The notes under the pieces are model-generated. The model searched no databases and was not told where the DNA came from. It was given only the letters and a program-made list of their open reading frames with translations. A stretch of DNA of 64,000 nucleotides, from positions 1-64,000 of the forward strand of contig JASEGJ010000001.1 in the NCBI GenBank assembly GCA_030018135.1. The letters are read 5' to 3'. Below, one piece after another: positions 1-10,452 of this stretch. The position numbers and the translations under genes are program-made. Numbering within the stretch: the first letter of the stretch is position 1; each line of letters starts with the position of its first letter. This DNA comes from Candidatus Hodarchaeaceae archaeon. Its GTDB lineage: Archaea > Hadarchaeota > Hadarchaeia > Hadarchaeales > Hadarchaeaceae.

Positions 1-571
1 TCAGCCTGTCCTTGATGGTTTCGAACAACCGCTCGATGTAGTTTCGACCTCCGCCAGAGAGCACGATGTGCTCAAGTCCGAGCCTTCGCGCCGGCCAGCG
101 ATACCAAGGGCCACCATCGCTGATGAGAACCGGCTTGCCCTCGCAACGCCGGAGGCAGCGTTTGAGGAACTGCAAAACATCGACCGACTCCTTGTACCTA
201 GAAATGTGCACCCCAACGATTTCGCGATTTTCTGGGTCTATCGCCGCAAAAACCCAAATTTGGCCTTCTCTTGTGCTGACGTTCGTTTCGTCGACGACGA
301 GAAACCTCCTTCGTCTTTTTGAAACAATGGATTCCCCGATTTCAGCACCCACCCGCTGGAACCAGTACCAGACCGCCGACTTCGCCACTTTAAGCCCAAG
401 ATCCCTCAGCAACCACGCCGTTTGCTCAAAGCTCGGCCCATGCAAGTAAAGGTAGCAGGCGAAGACCTTCGCCTCAAGCGGTTTCTTGTTTCTTTCAAAA
501 ACTTTTTCAGCTACTCCTCCAAGAGCATATGGGAGGAGGGCGGACAAGAACTCTTTGAGTTCCGGTTGCAT
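1..571 (-). mobile_element. DDE transposase (IS6/IS240-like), C-terminus cut off by window edge
   Basis: Reverse translation from ATG at 571: MQPELKEFLSALLPYALGGVAEKVFERNKKPLEAKVFACYLYLHGPSFEQTAWLLRDLGL...RRFLVVDETNVSTREGQIWVFAAIDPENREIVGVHISRYKESVDVLQFLKRCL...VLISDGGPWY...GGGRNYIERLFETIKDRL; DDE-type motifs. This open frame has no stop in the window and is not in the ORF track. Confidence 0.8.
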
Positions 572-752
572 GGATCAAACCTCCTTTGCATTGTTCACCC
601 CTCCTCCCGGTCAAATCTCCATTGACGATGGATTATGGTTCAAAAATTAAAGCCTTATTTGAACGGCACCCCTCGGGATTTAGCAAAGGGTTATATATGC
701 TCCCGCTTTACGAAATATGGCTATCGTGCTCATCGAGTGAGAGGGATGGAAC

Positions 753-1505
753 ATGGCTTTTGTACCACCTGGTGCAGGCTACGACAGGGCAATCACAGTC
801 TTCAGCCCTGACGGCAAGTTGTTCCAAGTTCAATACGCCCAGGAGGCGGTCAAGCGCGGTTTGACCGCCCTCGGCATCAAGGTCAACGAAGGCGTGGTTT
901 TGGCTGCGGAAAAGCGAGTTCGGAGCAAGCTGGTGGAGGAAGTGTCGATAGAGAAGATCTTCCAAGTAGACGAGCACATCGGGGCGGCCGCATCCGGCTT
1001 GATTGCGGACGCAAGGGTGTTGATCGACCATGCGCGCATTGAGGCTCAAATCAATCGCCTGCGCTATGACGAGCCCATCAGCGTGCAATCGCTGGCGAAG
1101 CGCATAGGCGACCTCAAACAGCTATACACCCAGCACGGCGGCGTGCGACCGTTCGGCGCAAGGTTGCTCATCGCAGGCGCCGATGCCGATGGTCCGCATT
1201 TATTCGAGACGGACCCGAGCGGCGTTGTTGCGGCTTACAAGGCTCAAGCGATAGGCGGCGGGGCGACGACGGTCACCGAAACTGTTGAGCGCCGATACGA
1301 GGAGGGGATGGGGCTGGACGACGCGATCCTGTTGGCACTGGAATCGCTGCGCGCGGTGGTCGAGGGCGAACTTGAGCCGGATAAGGTGGAGATGGCGATC
1401 ATCCCCGCGAAGACCAGAAAGTTTAGGAAGTTGACCCTGGACGAGATAGCCAAATACGTGCGGCAGCTCGGCCCCAAGGCTCCAGCCAAACCCGCCAAGG
1501 AGTAG
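753..1505 (+). CDS. psmA: Proteasome alpha subunit
   Basis: [36 protein letters not shown]... typical 20S alpha N-terminus; TATA-like ttatatatgc about 60 nt upstream. Confidence 0.97.
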   Translation: MAFVPPGAGYDRAITVFSPDGKLFQVQYAQEAVKRGLTALGIKVNEGVVLAAEKRVRSKLVEEVSIEKIFQVDEHIGAAASGLIADARVLIDHARIEAQINRLRYDEPISVQSLAKRIGDLKQLYTQHGGVRPFGARLLIAGADADGPHLFETDPSGVVAAYKAQAIGGGATTVTETVERRYEEGMGLDDAILLALESLRAVVEGELEPDKVEMAIIPAKTRKFRKLTLDEIAKYVRQLGPKAPAKPAKE

Positions 1506-1516
1506 CGGGATTACGT

Positions 1517-2209
1517 ATGGTCCGATTAGAGGATGCGGTAATTGCTAGGTTATCGAGCCATGGCACTACATTTGAAGTCCTCGTCGATCCGGAGCTCGCA
1601 TTGTCCTTGAGGTCCGGCCAGGGCGTCGATATGCGCAGCGTTCTGGTGATCGACAAGATCTTCAAGGATGCGAAGAAGGGCGACAAGGCATCAGACGAGA
1701 TGGTGCAGAAAACCTTCGGGACCACCGATGCGCTGAAGGTCGCGGGGGAAATAATCCGCCGGGGCGAGATTCAGATAACCACGGAGCAGCGCCGCAAGAT
1801 GCGGGAGGACCGGTTGAGGCAGGTCGTGGCGCTGATCTCGAGGAGGGCGATTAATCCCCAGACCGGCTTACCGCACCCGCCGGCGAGGATCGAGGGCGCG
1901 ATGGAAGAGGCCGGCGTACACATCGATGCCCTAAAGAGCGCGGAGGAGCAGCTCCCCGCGATCGTGAAGGCCTTACAGCCCATCCTGCCCCTAAAGTTTG
2001 AGGTTCGAAGGGTAGCCGTCAAGATACCCCCAACCTACACCGGCAAGGCTTGTAGGGTGGTAAGGGGGTTTGGAGCGGTCAAGCAGGAGCAATGGCTCGA
2101 TGATGGCTCGTGGGCTGCCGTCGTCGAGATCCCGGCCGGCGTGCAGGCGGAATTCTTCGACAGGCTCAATGAGCTGACGAGGGGCGAGGTGCAAACAAAG
2201 GTGCTTTAA
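1517..2209 (+). CDS. Ribosome maturation protein SBDS/Sdo1
   Basis: Archaeal SBDS-like sequence, position between psmA and rrp4 as in the conserved exosome superoperon. Confidence 0.93.
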   Translation: MVRLEDAVIARLSSHGTTFEVLVDPELALSLRSGQGVDMRSVLVIDKIFKDAKKGDKASDEMVQKTFGTTDALKVAGEIIRRGEIQITTEQRRKMREDRLRQVVALISRRAINPQTGLPHPPARIEGAMEEAGVHIDALKSAEEQLPAIVKALQPILPLKFEVRRVAVKIPPTYTGKACRVVRGFGAVKQEQWLDDGSWAAVVEIPAGVQAEFFDRLNELTRGEVQTKVL

Positions 2210-2905
2210 ATGCTGCACGTACAAAATCGTGAGTTAGTCATGCCCGGTCAACTGCTCGCGGAGGGCGGATACATAATTAATGAGGGGGCGTTTCGTGAGG
2301 GCGGCCGTGTTTATGCCTCCGTCGTCGGACTCGCTGACATACACGGGCAAAAAATCCGAGTCATCCCCCTGCGGGGGCGCTACATCCCCAAACATGGAGA
2401 CATTGTAATAGGCGTAGTCATAGACACCCATTACTCCGGCTGGATTTTGGACCTGAACTCACCCTACGTTGGCAACCTCTTCGTCTCGGACCTATTGCGC
2501 AGAAAAGTCGACCTCGTAAGGGAGGACATCGGTCAGTATTTAGGTATAGGGGATGTAGTGGTGGCAAAGATAAAGGACGTCAACGAACTCATGCGAGTTC
2601 AGCTTGAAGCGGGTGAGCCGAGCATGGGTAGGGTCGCTGGGGGTAAGCTGGTGGAGGTGGTGCCGACGAAGGTCCCGCGCATCATCGGGCGGAAGGGGTC
2701 AATGCTAAACGTGCTTCAAAGCGTGGGCGGGTGCCGGCTCACGGTGGGGCAGAACGGACGCGTGATGATATGGGGGGACGACCCGCGGAGGGTAAACGCC
2801 GTGATCGAGGCGTTGCTCATGATCGAGCGCGAGGCGCACACATCGGGCCTAACCGACCGGGTGCGCCTCATGCTGGAAAAAGTAAAATCGGAGGGAGGAG
2901 AGTAA
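2210..2905 (+). CDS. rrp4: Exosome complex RNA-binding protein Rrp4
   Basis: S1/KH architecture (VVPTKVPRIIGRKGSMLNVLQ); operon context. Confidence 0.95.
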   Translation: MLHVQNRELVMPGQLLAEGGYIINEGAFREGGRVYASVVGLADIHGQKIRVIPLRGRYIPKHGDIVIGVVIDTHYSGWILDLNSPYVGNLFVSDLLRRKVDLVREDIGQYLGIGDVVVAKIKDVNELMRVQLEAGEPSMGRVAGGKLVEVVPTKVPRIIGRKGSMLNVLQSVGGCRLTVGQNGRVMIWGDDPRRVNAVIEALLMIEREAHTSGLTDRVRLMLEKVKSEGGE

Positions 2906-3631
2906 ATGGAGAAACCTGAAAAACTTATTGTAGACGGCAAACGGCTTGATGGCCGCGCGCCCGATGAGCTACGGCCCCTGAAGATACAGGCGGGGGTTTT
3001 GAAGCGGGCGGATGGCTCGGCTTACGTCGAGCTGGGTAAAAACAAGGTGCTCGCTGCAGTTTATGGGCCGAGGGAGATGCACCCGCGGCACCATCAGCAG
3101 CCGGATACTGCGGTGCTCAGATGTCGCTACAACATGGCGCCATTTTCGGTTGAGGAACGGAAGAGGCCGGGGCCGGACAGGCGCTCGGTGGAAATCTCCA
3201 AGGTAGCGAGGGAGGCGCTCGAACCGGTGGTTTTCCTCGAACTCTACCCGAGGTCCGCAATTGATATCTTCATAGAGATACTCCAAGCGGATGCGGGAAC
3301 GCGCACAACCGGGATAACCGCAGCTTCCGTTGCACTCGCGGACGCGGGCGTGCCGATGCGAGATCTCGTCTCGGCAGTCGCGGTCGGCAAGGTGGACGAC
3401 ACGATAGTGTTAGATCTAACGAAGGAGGAGGACCAATGGGGCACGACCGATATGCCGATAGCCTTGATGCCCAGAAAAAAACTCATAACGTTGCTGCAGA
3501 TGGATGGCCACTTCACACACGAGGAATTCAAGCGGGCCCTCGCCCTTGCATTTAACGGCTGCGAGCAAATTTATGAGGCGCAGAAACGAGCTCTAAGGGA
3601 GAAGTATTCGGTTAAACCTGAGGAGGAGTGA
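2906..3631 (+). CDS. rrp41: Exosome complex exonuclease Rrp41
   Basis: RNase PH fold sequence [52 protein letters not shown]. Confidence 0.96.
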   Translation: MEKPEKLIVDGKRLDGRAPDELRPLKIQAGVLKRADGSAYVELGKNKVLAAVYGPREMHPRHHQQPDTAVLRCRYNMAPFSVEERKRPGPDRRSVEISKVAREALEPVVFLELYPRSAIDIFIEILQADAGTRTTGITAASVALADAGVPMRDLVSAVAVGKVDDTIVLDLTKEEDQWGTTDMPIALMPRKKLITLLQMDGHFTHEEFKRALALAFNGCEQIYEAQKRALREKYSVKPEEE

Positions 3632-3635
3632 GCGA

Positions 3636-4400
3636 ATGTACGAAATAGTTTCAAGTGTCAAGCGCGACTACATCGTCGACCTCGCGCGCCAAGGAAAGCG
3701 CGTCGATGGGCGAGCTCTAGACCAGTGCCGGGATGTGTCGGTGGAAACCGGCCTGATAAAATCCGCTCAGGGTTCCGCGCTGGTAAAGCTCGGCAGCACC
3801 CAAGTATTGGCGGGCGTGAAGCTGGAGCGCGTCGAGCCGTTCCCCGACACCCCGCCCAGCGGCGTACTCATGGTAAACGCTGAATTGCTTCCGCTGGCCT
3901 CCCCGACGTTCGAGCCCGGACCACCCGACGAGAACGCCATCGAGCTGGCCAGGGTGGTTGATAGAGGCATACGCGAATCCGGGGCGATCGACATAGATAA
4001 GCTCGGGATAACCCCCGGCGAGGAGGTTTGGGCCGTATTTATTGATATTCACGTATTGGACCACGACGGCAACCTGATAGACGCCTCCGCGCTGGCGGCG
4101 ATAGCCGCGCTTTGGAGCATAAAAACCCCAAAGGTTGAGGGTTGGACGCTCCCGGAGTTTCCGATTGTAAAAAAGCCAGTGGCTATAACCATGGCCAAAA
4201 TCGACGAGAAGCTGATGGTCGACCCGTGTCTCAGTGAAGAAAACGTCATGGATGCACGGGCGACCGTAACGACGGTGGAGGATGGCAGCATCTGCGCGAT
4301 TCAAAAGGGCGGCGTGGGCTGTTTTACGCGTGAAGACCTCGAGGCCGCATACGAGCTAGCTCGAGCTAGGGCGGAGGATCTCCGAAAGCATATCGGGTGA
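3636..4400 (+). CDS. rrp42: Exosome complex component Rrp42
   Basis: RNase PH-like, RVDGRALDQCRDVSVETGLIKSAQGSALVKLGSTQVLAGVKLE. Confidence 0.95.
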   Translation: MYEIVSSVKRDYIVDLARQGKRVDGRALDQCRDVSVETGLIKSAQGSALVKLGSTQVLAGVKLERVEPFPDTPPSGVLMVNAELLPLASPTFEPGPPDENAIELARVVDRGIRESGAIDIDKLGITPGEEVWAVFIDIHVLDHDGNLIDASALAAIAALWSIKTPKVEGWTLPEFPIVKKPVAITMAKIDEKLMVDPCLSEENVMDARATVTTVEDGSICAIQKGGVGCFTREDLEAAYELARARAEDLRKHIG

Positions 4401-4404
4401 TCGC

Positions 4405-4680
4405 GTGGGGCGGACGAAGAAGGTTGGGCCTGCCGGCAGGTTTGGCCCGAGATACGGTACCAAGGTACGCAAACTCATAGCCGAGATAGAGCGCAAGCAA
4501 AAGCAGGCGTATGAGTGTCCAAGTTGTGGCGCGGTAAAAGTCAAGCGCTTGAGCATGGCCATCTGGCAGTGCCGCCGCTGCGGGACAAAATTTGCGGGTG
4601 GGGCGTATGCACCCTCCATGCTGGCGAGGAAGCCGGTTGAGGTCCCCGGCGAGAAAGGGCGGAGCGAGGGGATGGTCTAG
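4405..4680 (+). CDS. rpl37ae: 50S ribosomal protein L37Ae
   Basis: GTG start; C-x2-C...C-x2-C zinc ribbon; MGRTKKVGPAGRFGPRYGTKVRKLIAEIE. Confidence 0.95.
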   Translation: MGRTKKVGPAGRFGPRYGTKVRKLIAEIERKQKQAYECPSCGAVKVKRLSMAIWQCRRCGTKFAGGAYAPSMLARKPVEVPGEKGRSEGMV

Positions 4681-4812
4681 ATGTACAGGTGTAGCGGCTG
4701 CAATAGGACTTTCGAAAAGATTGAACAGGGATCCACCAAATGCCCGTTCTGCGGCTCGCGTGTTTTGTTTAAAATGCGCCCGGAGGTCGTCCGTAAAGTT
4801 AAGGCGAAGTAA
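4681..4812 (+). CDS. rpoP: DNA-directed RNA polymerase subunit P
   Basis: Read directly (too short for the ORF track): MYRCSGCNRTFEKIEQGSTKCPFCGSRVLFKMRPEVVRKVKAK*. Confidence 0.93.
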   Translation: MYRCSGCNRTFEKIEQGSTKCPFCGSRVLFKMRPEVVRKVKAK

Positions 4813-5322
4813 ATGTTGGTCACCACATCTAGGCGACCTAGTCATCGCGCGCGACTGCTCGGGAGGGAATTGATAAGGGTCCTGCCGAACGCCGAATATG
4901 TACCCCGTGGAATCAAGACCGTGAGAAGGCTTGCCTCGCTCGCCAGTTCAAAGGGCCATGAACTCGTCATGATCATCAATAGCCGCGAGGGACAGCCGCG
5001 AGAACTGCGTTTTTTAAACGCTTCCGTAGGTTGGAGGTGGTTTGATGCTCGAATCGAGTTGCGCGAAGTTGAACTTCGGGGGGACCTCGGTCGAAAAGTT
5101 AGACTCGCAGATGTGAGAATCGTCGCGGCCGACTCCGTCAGGGCGCAAAATCTCGCCCGCCTGTTGAGCAAACTCTGGGGCCTGCCATTGTCGGAGGGGC
5201 CATCCGGCAATGGGGCTGTTGTTTTAGTGACCTGCAACGACGGGCTCAAAGTTCAATTTCGGGCCCATCCGAAGGCTGAGTTAGTTGGGCCGGTGCTATA
5301 CGTAAAAAACTTTAGCGAGTGA
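4813..5322 (+). CDS. Brix domain protein (ribosome biogenesis)
   Basis: MLVTTSRRPSHRARLLGRELIRVLPNAEYVPRG; operon context. Confidence 0.88.
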   Translation: MLVTTSRRPSHRARLLGRELIRVLPNAEYVPRGIKTVRRLASLASSKGHELVMIINSREGQPRELRFLNASVGWRWFDARIELREVELRGDLGRKVRLADVRIVAADSVRAQNLARLLSKLWGLPLSEGPSGNGAVVLVTCNDGLKVQFRAHPKAELVGPVLYVKNFSE

Positions 5323-5326
5323 TCCG

Positions 5327-5587
5327 ATGGTAAAGGCAAAAAGGGCGGGCGCGAGCATCGAGCTTGCCTTCGAGAGCGCTAAAGTTGCGGATGCCGTCCA
5401 TCGCTCCCTAAAACCGGAGGAACTCCTGCCTGAATCGGCGGGGTGCAAGGTCAGCATCACGCGCACGAAAAACGTTTTATGCTTGGAGATAGATGCAAAG
5501 GATACAACCGCCCTGCGCGCGGCCTTGAATTCATTCCTGCGTTGGGCAACGGTTGCACGGGATATGATCGAAACGAGGAGGGATTAA
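5327..5587 (+). CDS. pcc1: KEOPS complex subunit Pcc1
   Basis: Short Pcc1-like protein between Brix and prefoldin genes. Confidence 0.8.
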   Translation: MVKAKRAGASIELAFESAKVADAVHRSLKPEELLPESAGCKVSITRTKNVLCLEIDAKDTTALRAALNSFLRWATVARDMIETRRD

Positions 5588-5956
5588 TTGGAAGAATTGC
5601 CCCCGAGCCTGCGCCACCAGCTGGCGCAGTTCCAGCAGGTCCAGCAGCAGGCTCAAGCCCTGATGGCTCAAAAACAACAGCTTGAACTAGCCCTAAGGGA
5701 GACCGAGCGAGCACTTGAAGAGCTGGGGAAGTTGCAGGAAGGGGCGACGGTTTACAAGAGCGTCGGCGGGATTTTGATCAAGGCCGAACAGGCCAATCTA
5801 ACCAAGGAGCTAACCGAGCGTAAGGAAACGCTTGACCTAAGGATAAAGACCATCGAACGTCAAGAGGGGCGCGTCGTCGAACGCCTGAGGGAAATGCGAG
5901 AGAAGCTCCAAGAGGCGCTCAAGGCCAGGCAGCCCACCGGCGGCGAGGCCGGATAG
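5588..5956 (+). CDS. pfdB: Prefoldin beta subunit
   Basis: TTG start; coiled-coil QLAQFQQVQQQAQALMAQKQQLELALRETERALEEL. Confidence 0.92.
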   Translation: MEELPPSLRHQLAQFQQVQQQAQALMAQKQQLELALRETERALEELGKLQEGATVYKSVGGILIKAEQANLTKELTERKETLDLRIKTIERQEGRVVERLREMREKLQEALKARQPTGGEAG

Positions 5957-5977
5957 AAATTTTTCAATGGAATTTCC

Positions 5978-6958
5978 ATGAAGGAAATCGCGGGGTTTTT
6001 AGCGGATGCCTCCAGGCGCGGGCAGCGAATTCTGGTGCTCTGCCACCACAACGCCGACCCGGATGCGGTTGGCAGCTCGCTTGCGCTCGTTGATGCGCTC
6101 AATCAGCTAGGTGCACGGGCCCGAGCTGGCGTCTCCGAAAGCATCGGCCGCGTTGCCCGAAGCGTTCTGGATGCCATTGGGTTGGACATCCCCATCGACC
6201 CCCCGCTCGACGCCGACATCATCGTATTGGTAGATACATCTAGTTTAGAGCACCTCGGAAAGTTGGGAGAACAGGTAAAAGGGGTACAGGCTGAGCTAGT
6301 CGTCATCGATCACCACAAACCGGTCGAGGAAATGCAACGTCTGGCGAAGCTCTACCTCGTGTTGGAGGATCAAACTTCGCAGTCGGAGGTGGTACTGCAG
6401 TTGATCCGCGAGCTCGGCGCCGAACTAAAGCCGGAAATGGCATTTCTATTGCTGGCCGGCATAGTGAGCGACACCGGGCAATTCAGGCTTGCCAAGGAGG
6501 CGACGTTCGAGGCGGTCCATGCACTTGTCGAGGCTGGGGCCAATTACCGACGCGTGTTGGGGGCGCTGAAGTTGCCGGAGGACCTATCTAGACGCGTCGC
6601 GTTGCTAAAGGCCGCCCAGAGGCTGGAGCTGCATCACATCCGCGGGTGGATAGTTGTTCTATCCGAGGTGGGCTCTTTCGAGGCGGACGCGGCGGCGATG
6701 CTCATCAGGATAGGCGCGGATGTCGCATTGGTCGGGTCAGAGGACAAGGGAAAGATAAGGATATGCGCTCGCGCGAGGGAGGGATTGTGCGAGGAAACTC
6801 ACCTGAATTTAAGCGACTTAATGTCGGAGCTGGCAAAAAGCTTTTGCGGCGCTGGCGGGGGGCATGCGGGCGCGGCGAGCATGAATGGCGAGGGCAAGCT
6901 CGCCGAGGCAAAAAAGCAGGCGCTGCAGATGCTGCAGCGCATGTTGGAGCCAAAATAG
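5978..6958 (+). CDS. DHH family phosphoesterase
   Basis: HNADPDAVGSSLALV, VIDHHKP, GGGHAGAAS motifs. Confidence 0.92.
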   Translation: MKEIAGFLADASRRGQRILVLCHHNADPDAVGSSLALVDALNQLGARARAGVSESIGRVARSVLDAIGLDIPIDPPLDADIIVLVDTSSLEHLGKLGEQVKGVQAELVVIDHHKPVEEMQRLAKLYLVLEDQTSQSEVVLQLIRELGAELKPEMAFLLLAGIVSDTGQFRLAKEATFEAVHALVEAGANYRRVLGALKLPEDLSRRVALLKAAQRLELHHIRGWIVVLSEVGSFEADAAAMLIRIGADVALVGSEDKGKIRICARAREGLCEETHLNLSDLMSELAKSFCGAGGGHAGAASMNGEGKLAEAKKQALQMLQRMLEPK

Positions 6959-6965
6959 CCCATCG

Positions 6966-7901
6966 GTGGTGGAGGTGGCCATCCTTCCTCGGGATGTAGC
7001 GGACCTAGAGCGCAGCGGGTATCGCTTCGTCGGCGGGCATAAGCATGGGGCGGTAAAGATCTGCCATTGGACGAGGAAAAGCCTGCTGGATCGTGGGGTC
7101 TGTTATAAAGAGCAGTTCTACTGGCGGGAGCTGGGCGTGCGGAGCCACCGCTGCCTGCAGCTGACGCCGAGCCTGCCCTTCTGCGATCACAAATGCGTGT
7201 TTTGTTGGCGAAATGTTGAGGTGACCTACCCGAGCTGGGTCGGCGGGGTAGATGGGTCGGCTGAAATCCTGAGCGGCGCGGTTCAAGCGCAACGGCAGCT
7301 GTTGAGCGGGTTTAAGGGCAACCCGAACACGAACATGCGAAAGTGGGTGGAGGCACAGGAGCCGAAGCACTGCGCGATATCCCTCGCCGGGGAGCCGACC
7401 ATCTATCCGGAGGTGAGTGGGCTCATCGAGGAGTGTCGCAAATGTGGCATGACGAGCTTTTTGGTCACGAACGGACTGCACCCGGAGGTCTTAAGGGACA
7501 TGGCCGAGCCCACGCAACTCTACATTTCCGTTGTCGCCCCAGATAGGGAGACATATGAAATTGTTTGCAGGCCGCAGGTTCAAGGTGGTTGGAGGAAGTT
7601 GAACGAGAGCCTTGAACTCATGCCCTCCTTTTCGTGTCGCAAGGTCATCCGCCTTACAATGGTCAAGGGGTTAAATCTCAAGGACGCGGCGGGCTATACG
7701 AAGCTCATCGAGCGGGCCAAGTGCGACTACATCGAGGTAAAGGCTTACATGCATGTCGGCTTCGCGCGCGCGCGGCTTAGCTTGGAAAACATGCCAAGCC
7801 ATGGGGAGATCAAGGACTTCGCGGCGGAGCTGGCGGGGGAGGGCGGCTACGAGATCGTCGATGGATCTGAGCCAAGCCGGGTCGTATTACTAAAGCGTTG
7901 A
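6966..7901 (+). CDS. taw1: tRNA 4-demethylwyosine synthase (TYW1/Taw1), radical SAM
   Basis: CDHKCVFCWRN radical SAM motif and SLAGEPTIYP; conserved start likely GTG near 6966 rather than ORF start 6885. Confidence 0.9.
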   Translation: MVEVAILPRDVADLERSGYRFVGGHKHGAVKICHWTRKSLLDRGVCYKEQFYWRELGVRSHRCLQLTPSLPFCDHKCVFCWRNVEVTYPSWVGGVDGSAEILSGAVQAQRQLLSGFKGNPNTNMRKWVEAQEPKHCAISLAGEPTIYPEVSGLIEECRKCGMTSFLVTNGLHPEVLRDMAEPTQLYISVVAPDRETYEIVCRPQVQGGWRKLNESLELMPSFSCRKVIRLTMVKGLNLKDAAGYTKLIERAKCDYIEVKAYMHVGFARARLSLENMPSHGEIKDFAAELAGEGGYEIVDGSEPSRVVLLKR

Positions 7902-7944
7902 AAACAAAAAGAGAGGGAAGATGCCCCTCGGCGATGCCCTTTCC

Positions 7945-9057
7945 CTAGCCCCTCCGAGGCATCCTCTCCCTCCATCTTTGCCTTATGTTCTCCATAAATT
8001 GCTCGCGATGTTGGAGGATGTTTTCCCAGATTCCCTCCTCCATCAACTCGTGCTTCATGTTCTCCCACTGGTGCTTCCACTGGGTCCATTCCTCCTTGAA
8101 CTTCGGCTCCCACTCGCTTGCGCGTTCGAGGATTATCTTCGCGTTGAGCAGGTGCATCCTCGCGGCATGGATCAGGCCGAGCGCGTTTTGAGTGTTGTTA
8201 TCCTCATATGCCGCTGCAGCTTTGTCCCTGAGCTCGATCGCCACTTCGACTAGCCGCTCGGCCGCGCGCCTGCCGGGGGCATTTTCTGGTGCCCCCTCTA
8301 GCATCATTTCGACTTCCGACAGTAGTATCTCGAACTCACCTAGCGCGTTCTCGAAGCCAGCGGCCCAGTTCGGGGGCCTTATCGTATTTACCTTGGCCTC
8401 GACGTTCACCTTGATGTCCACGTCGACGAGCATGTTGTCGATGTCCAGGTACGCGAAAAATGGCTTGCGGATGCGCGCGCGATGGCGCTCCGCTATATTT
8501 TCGAGCCTCCCCATTATCAGGCGCAGGTGCGCCCTGATGTTTTCCCGCAGCTCGGGCGAGGCTGCTTGCCATCCCCGCACGTAGTTCTCGATCTCCCCGA
8601 TCTCGTCCTCGACCTCCCCTTGTACCTCGGGCAGGTCCGCCAGATCCTCCTTAAGCCTTTCGGCCAACTCCCGGCAGAGCCTTAACTGCACCAAGCCTAT
8701 CCCCGGCATCTGCTCCTGCATCCACCTCACCGCCTCCTTCCTTGCCTCGACGTCACCGGGCGCGACCTCGTGCATCCTCGTCACGAACTCCTCTAGGATT
8801 CGCTTGTACTCGAGGCCTTTCCCGCGCTCAGCCAAGCGGGCGTACTCGCCCCAGCGCTCCCTCATCTGATCCTCGGTGTTAATCCTTCTGATTCGCTCGC
8901 CGAGTCGCTCGAGCCCGTAGAGTGGGTGATCGGGGTCGACATCTATTGCATCAACCGCCACCGGCACCGCCGTCGTCACACCAGCCGATACGGCGATTAT
9001 CGTTATCACCGCCACCGCTGCAATCCCTCTTTGATCCAACCTTCTCATTTTCCTCAC
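7945..9057 (-). CDS. Secreted/membrane-anchored helical protein (DUF5667-like)
   Basis: N-terminal hydrophobic signal GIAAVAVITIIAVSAGVTTAVPVAV then VDPDHPLYGLERLGERIR. Confidence 0.6.
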   Translation of the reverse strand: MRKMRRLDQRGIAAVAVITIIAVSAGVTTAVPVAVDAIDVDPDHPLYGLERLGERIRRINTEDQMRERWGEYARLAERGKGLEYKRILEEFVTRMHEVAPGDVEARKEAVRWMQEQMPGIGLVQLRLCRELAERLKEDLADLPEVQGEVEDEIGEIENYVRGWQAASPELRENIRAHLRLIMGRLENIAERHRARIRKPFFAYLDIDNMLVDVDIKVNVEAKVNTIRPPNWAAGFENALGEFEILLSEVEMMLEGAPENAPGRRAAERLVEVAIELRDKAAAAYEDNNTQNALGLIHAARMHLLNAKIILERASEWEPKFKEEWTQWKHQWENMKHELMEEGIWENILQHREQFMENIRQRWRERMPRRG

Positions 9058-9331
9058 CTTTTTTGTTCGGGTTCAGCTCCCCGCGCCGCCCCTATCGCGC
9101 GCGCGGCTCATCGATTCCACTTAAACCTCGGGTTGAAGGGGTACTTAAAAAATCTCTAAAAACCGTCCATTTTTCCATATTTTAAAGTCTTTTTTGGCTG
9201 TATTTTTTAAAAACTTAGTTTTTTAATACTCCAATTCGTTCATATTCGGGTTATTCCAAATATTTATGTGATAACTGCTTTTTATTTACTTTCTCGAAAC
9301 GCTTTTATCAGCGCTCGCCATATGGCATTTT

Positions 9332-9766
9332 ATGACCCTTCGCGAGGCGTTCGGCTTGGTTGCGCTGGTCGTGGTGCTCCAACTTTGCCTAGGTATTTTG
9401 ATTTACGGGCCGCTCAAACCCGCACCGGGACTGGAGCTGTACTCAATCATCGTCGCGGTGCTCGTGATGGCCGCCGTTTCCAGCTCGATCGTCGTCGCTT
9501 TGTACGCCGTCTTCAGCCGCTACGCCGCGGAGCGCGCGGTGAGGGTTGCGATGATGACCCTGACGGAGGACGAAAGAAAGGTGCTTGAGCTGATAATGCG
9601 GTCCGGCAGCGAGGTTCGCCAAGATCAACTCAGACGGCAGTTGGACTTTTCGAAGTCGAAGCTCAGCGCCCTCATCAACAACCTCGAGCGAAAGGGCGCA
9701 ATAACAAAGATGCGATATCATAAGACCAACGTGCTCAAGCCGACGAAGGAGTTCGCTGGCTGTTGA
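9332..9766 (+). CDS. Membrane-anchored winged-helix regulator
   Basis: Two TM segments then wHTH LTEDERKVLELIMRSGSEVRQDQLRRQLDFSKSKLSALINNLERKGAITK. Confidence 0.75.
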   Translation: MTLREAFGLVALVVVLQLCLGILIYGPLKPAPGLELYSIIVAVLVMAAVSSSIVVALYAVFSRYAAERAVRVAMMTLTEDERKVLELIMRSGSEVRQDQLRRQLDFSKSKLSALINNLERKGAITKMRYHKTNVLKPTKEFAGC

Positions 9767-9828
9767 GGTCCGGCCGCTTCGGAGGAATGACACGTTTTTT
9801 GAACATGAAGCGATGAATTAATGGGGAT

Positions 9829-10452
9829 TTGATGAAGAAAATCGTGGAACGGATGCGTCGCCACTTTGACGCCCAAGAGAAGCTGCGCGAACAGGTGCTC
9901 GAAAATTCGCGGCAAGTGGTTAGGCTTTCCGCTCGGGCGATAACCGCGATGCACCGCGGTGATTCAGCCACAGTTAAGGAAATGATTAGCCAGGCTAAGG
10001 AGGGCATCGCTACCCTGGCGGAAGCCGTTAAAGCCGAACCCCACCTCGCAGATTCCGGCACGATCTTGGCGGCCTATCAGGAATACTGCGAAGCCGTTTT
10101 GATGCGCGCGTTAATCGAGGAGGGGAAGATGCCCGAGCCGGAGGAGATGGGCGTCCCGTACAAGCCCTACCTCGCCGCCCTCGCGGACGCGGCGGGCGAA
10201 CTCAGGCGCCGCGCACTCGACCTAATCAGGGGCGACGAGGTCGATGCGGCGGAGCGCATGCTTAAGCTGATGGAGGACATCCTCGAGCTGCTGATGGAGT
10301 TCGACTACCCCGATGCCATCTTGCCCGGCATGAAGCGCAGGCAGGATATGGTCAGGCATGTGGTCGAGAAGACGCGGGGGGATCTAACGACCGCGATAAG
10401 GCAGCAGAAGCTGGAAAGCGCCCTGAGGCGCTCCGAGCGGGCGAGGAAATGA
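9829..10452 (+). CDS. Translin family protein
   Basis: Helical translin-like sequence (MKRRQDMVRHVVEKTRGDLTTAIRQQKLESAL). Confidence 0.75.
   Translation: MMKKIVERMRRHFDAQEKLREQVLENSRQVVRLSARAITAMHRGDSATVKEMISQAKEGIATLAEAVKAEPHLADSGTILAAYQEYCEAVLMRALIEEGKMPEPEEMGVPYKPYLAALADAAGELRRRALDLIRGDEVDAAERMLKLMEDILELLMEFDYPDAILPGMKRRQDMVRHVVEKTRGDLTTAIRQQKLESALRRSERARK

Noticed and set aside
3717-4304. 195-aa minus-strand ORF over rrp42
   Set aside because: Antisense frame artefact; rrp42 on plus strand is clearly the real gene.
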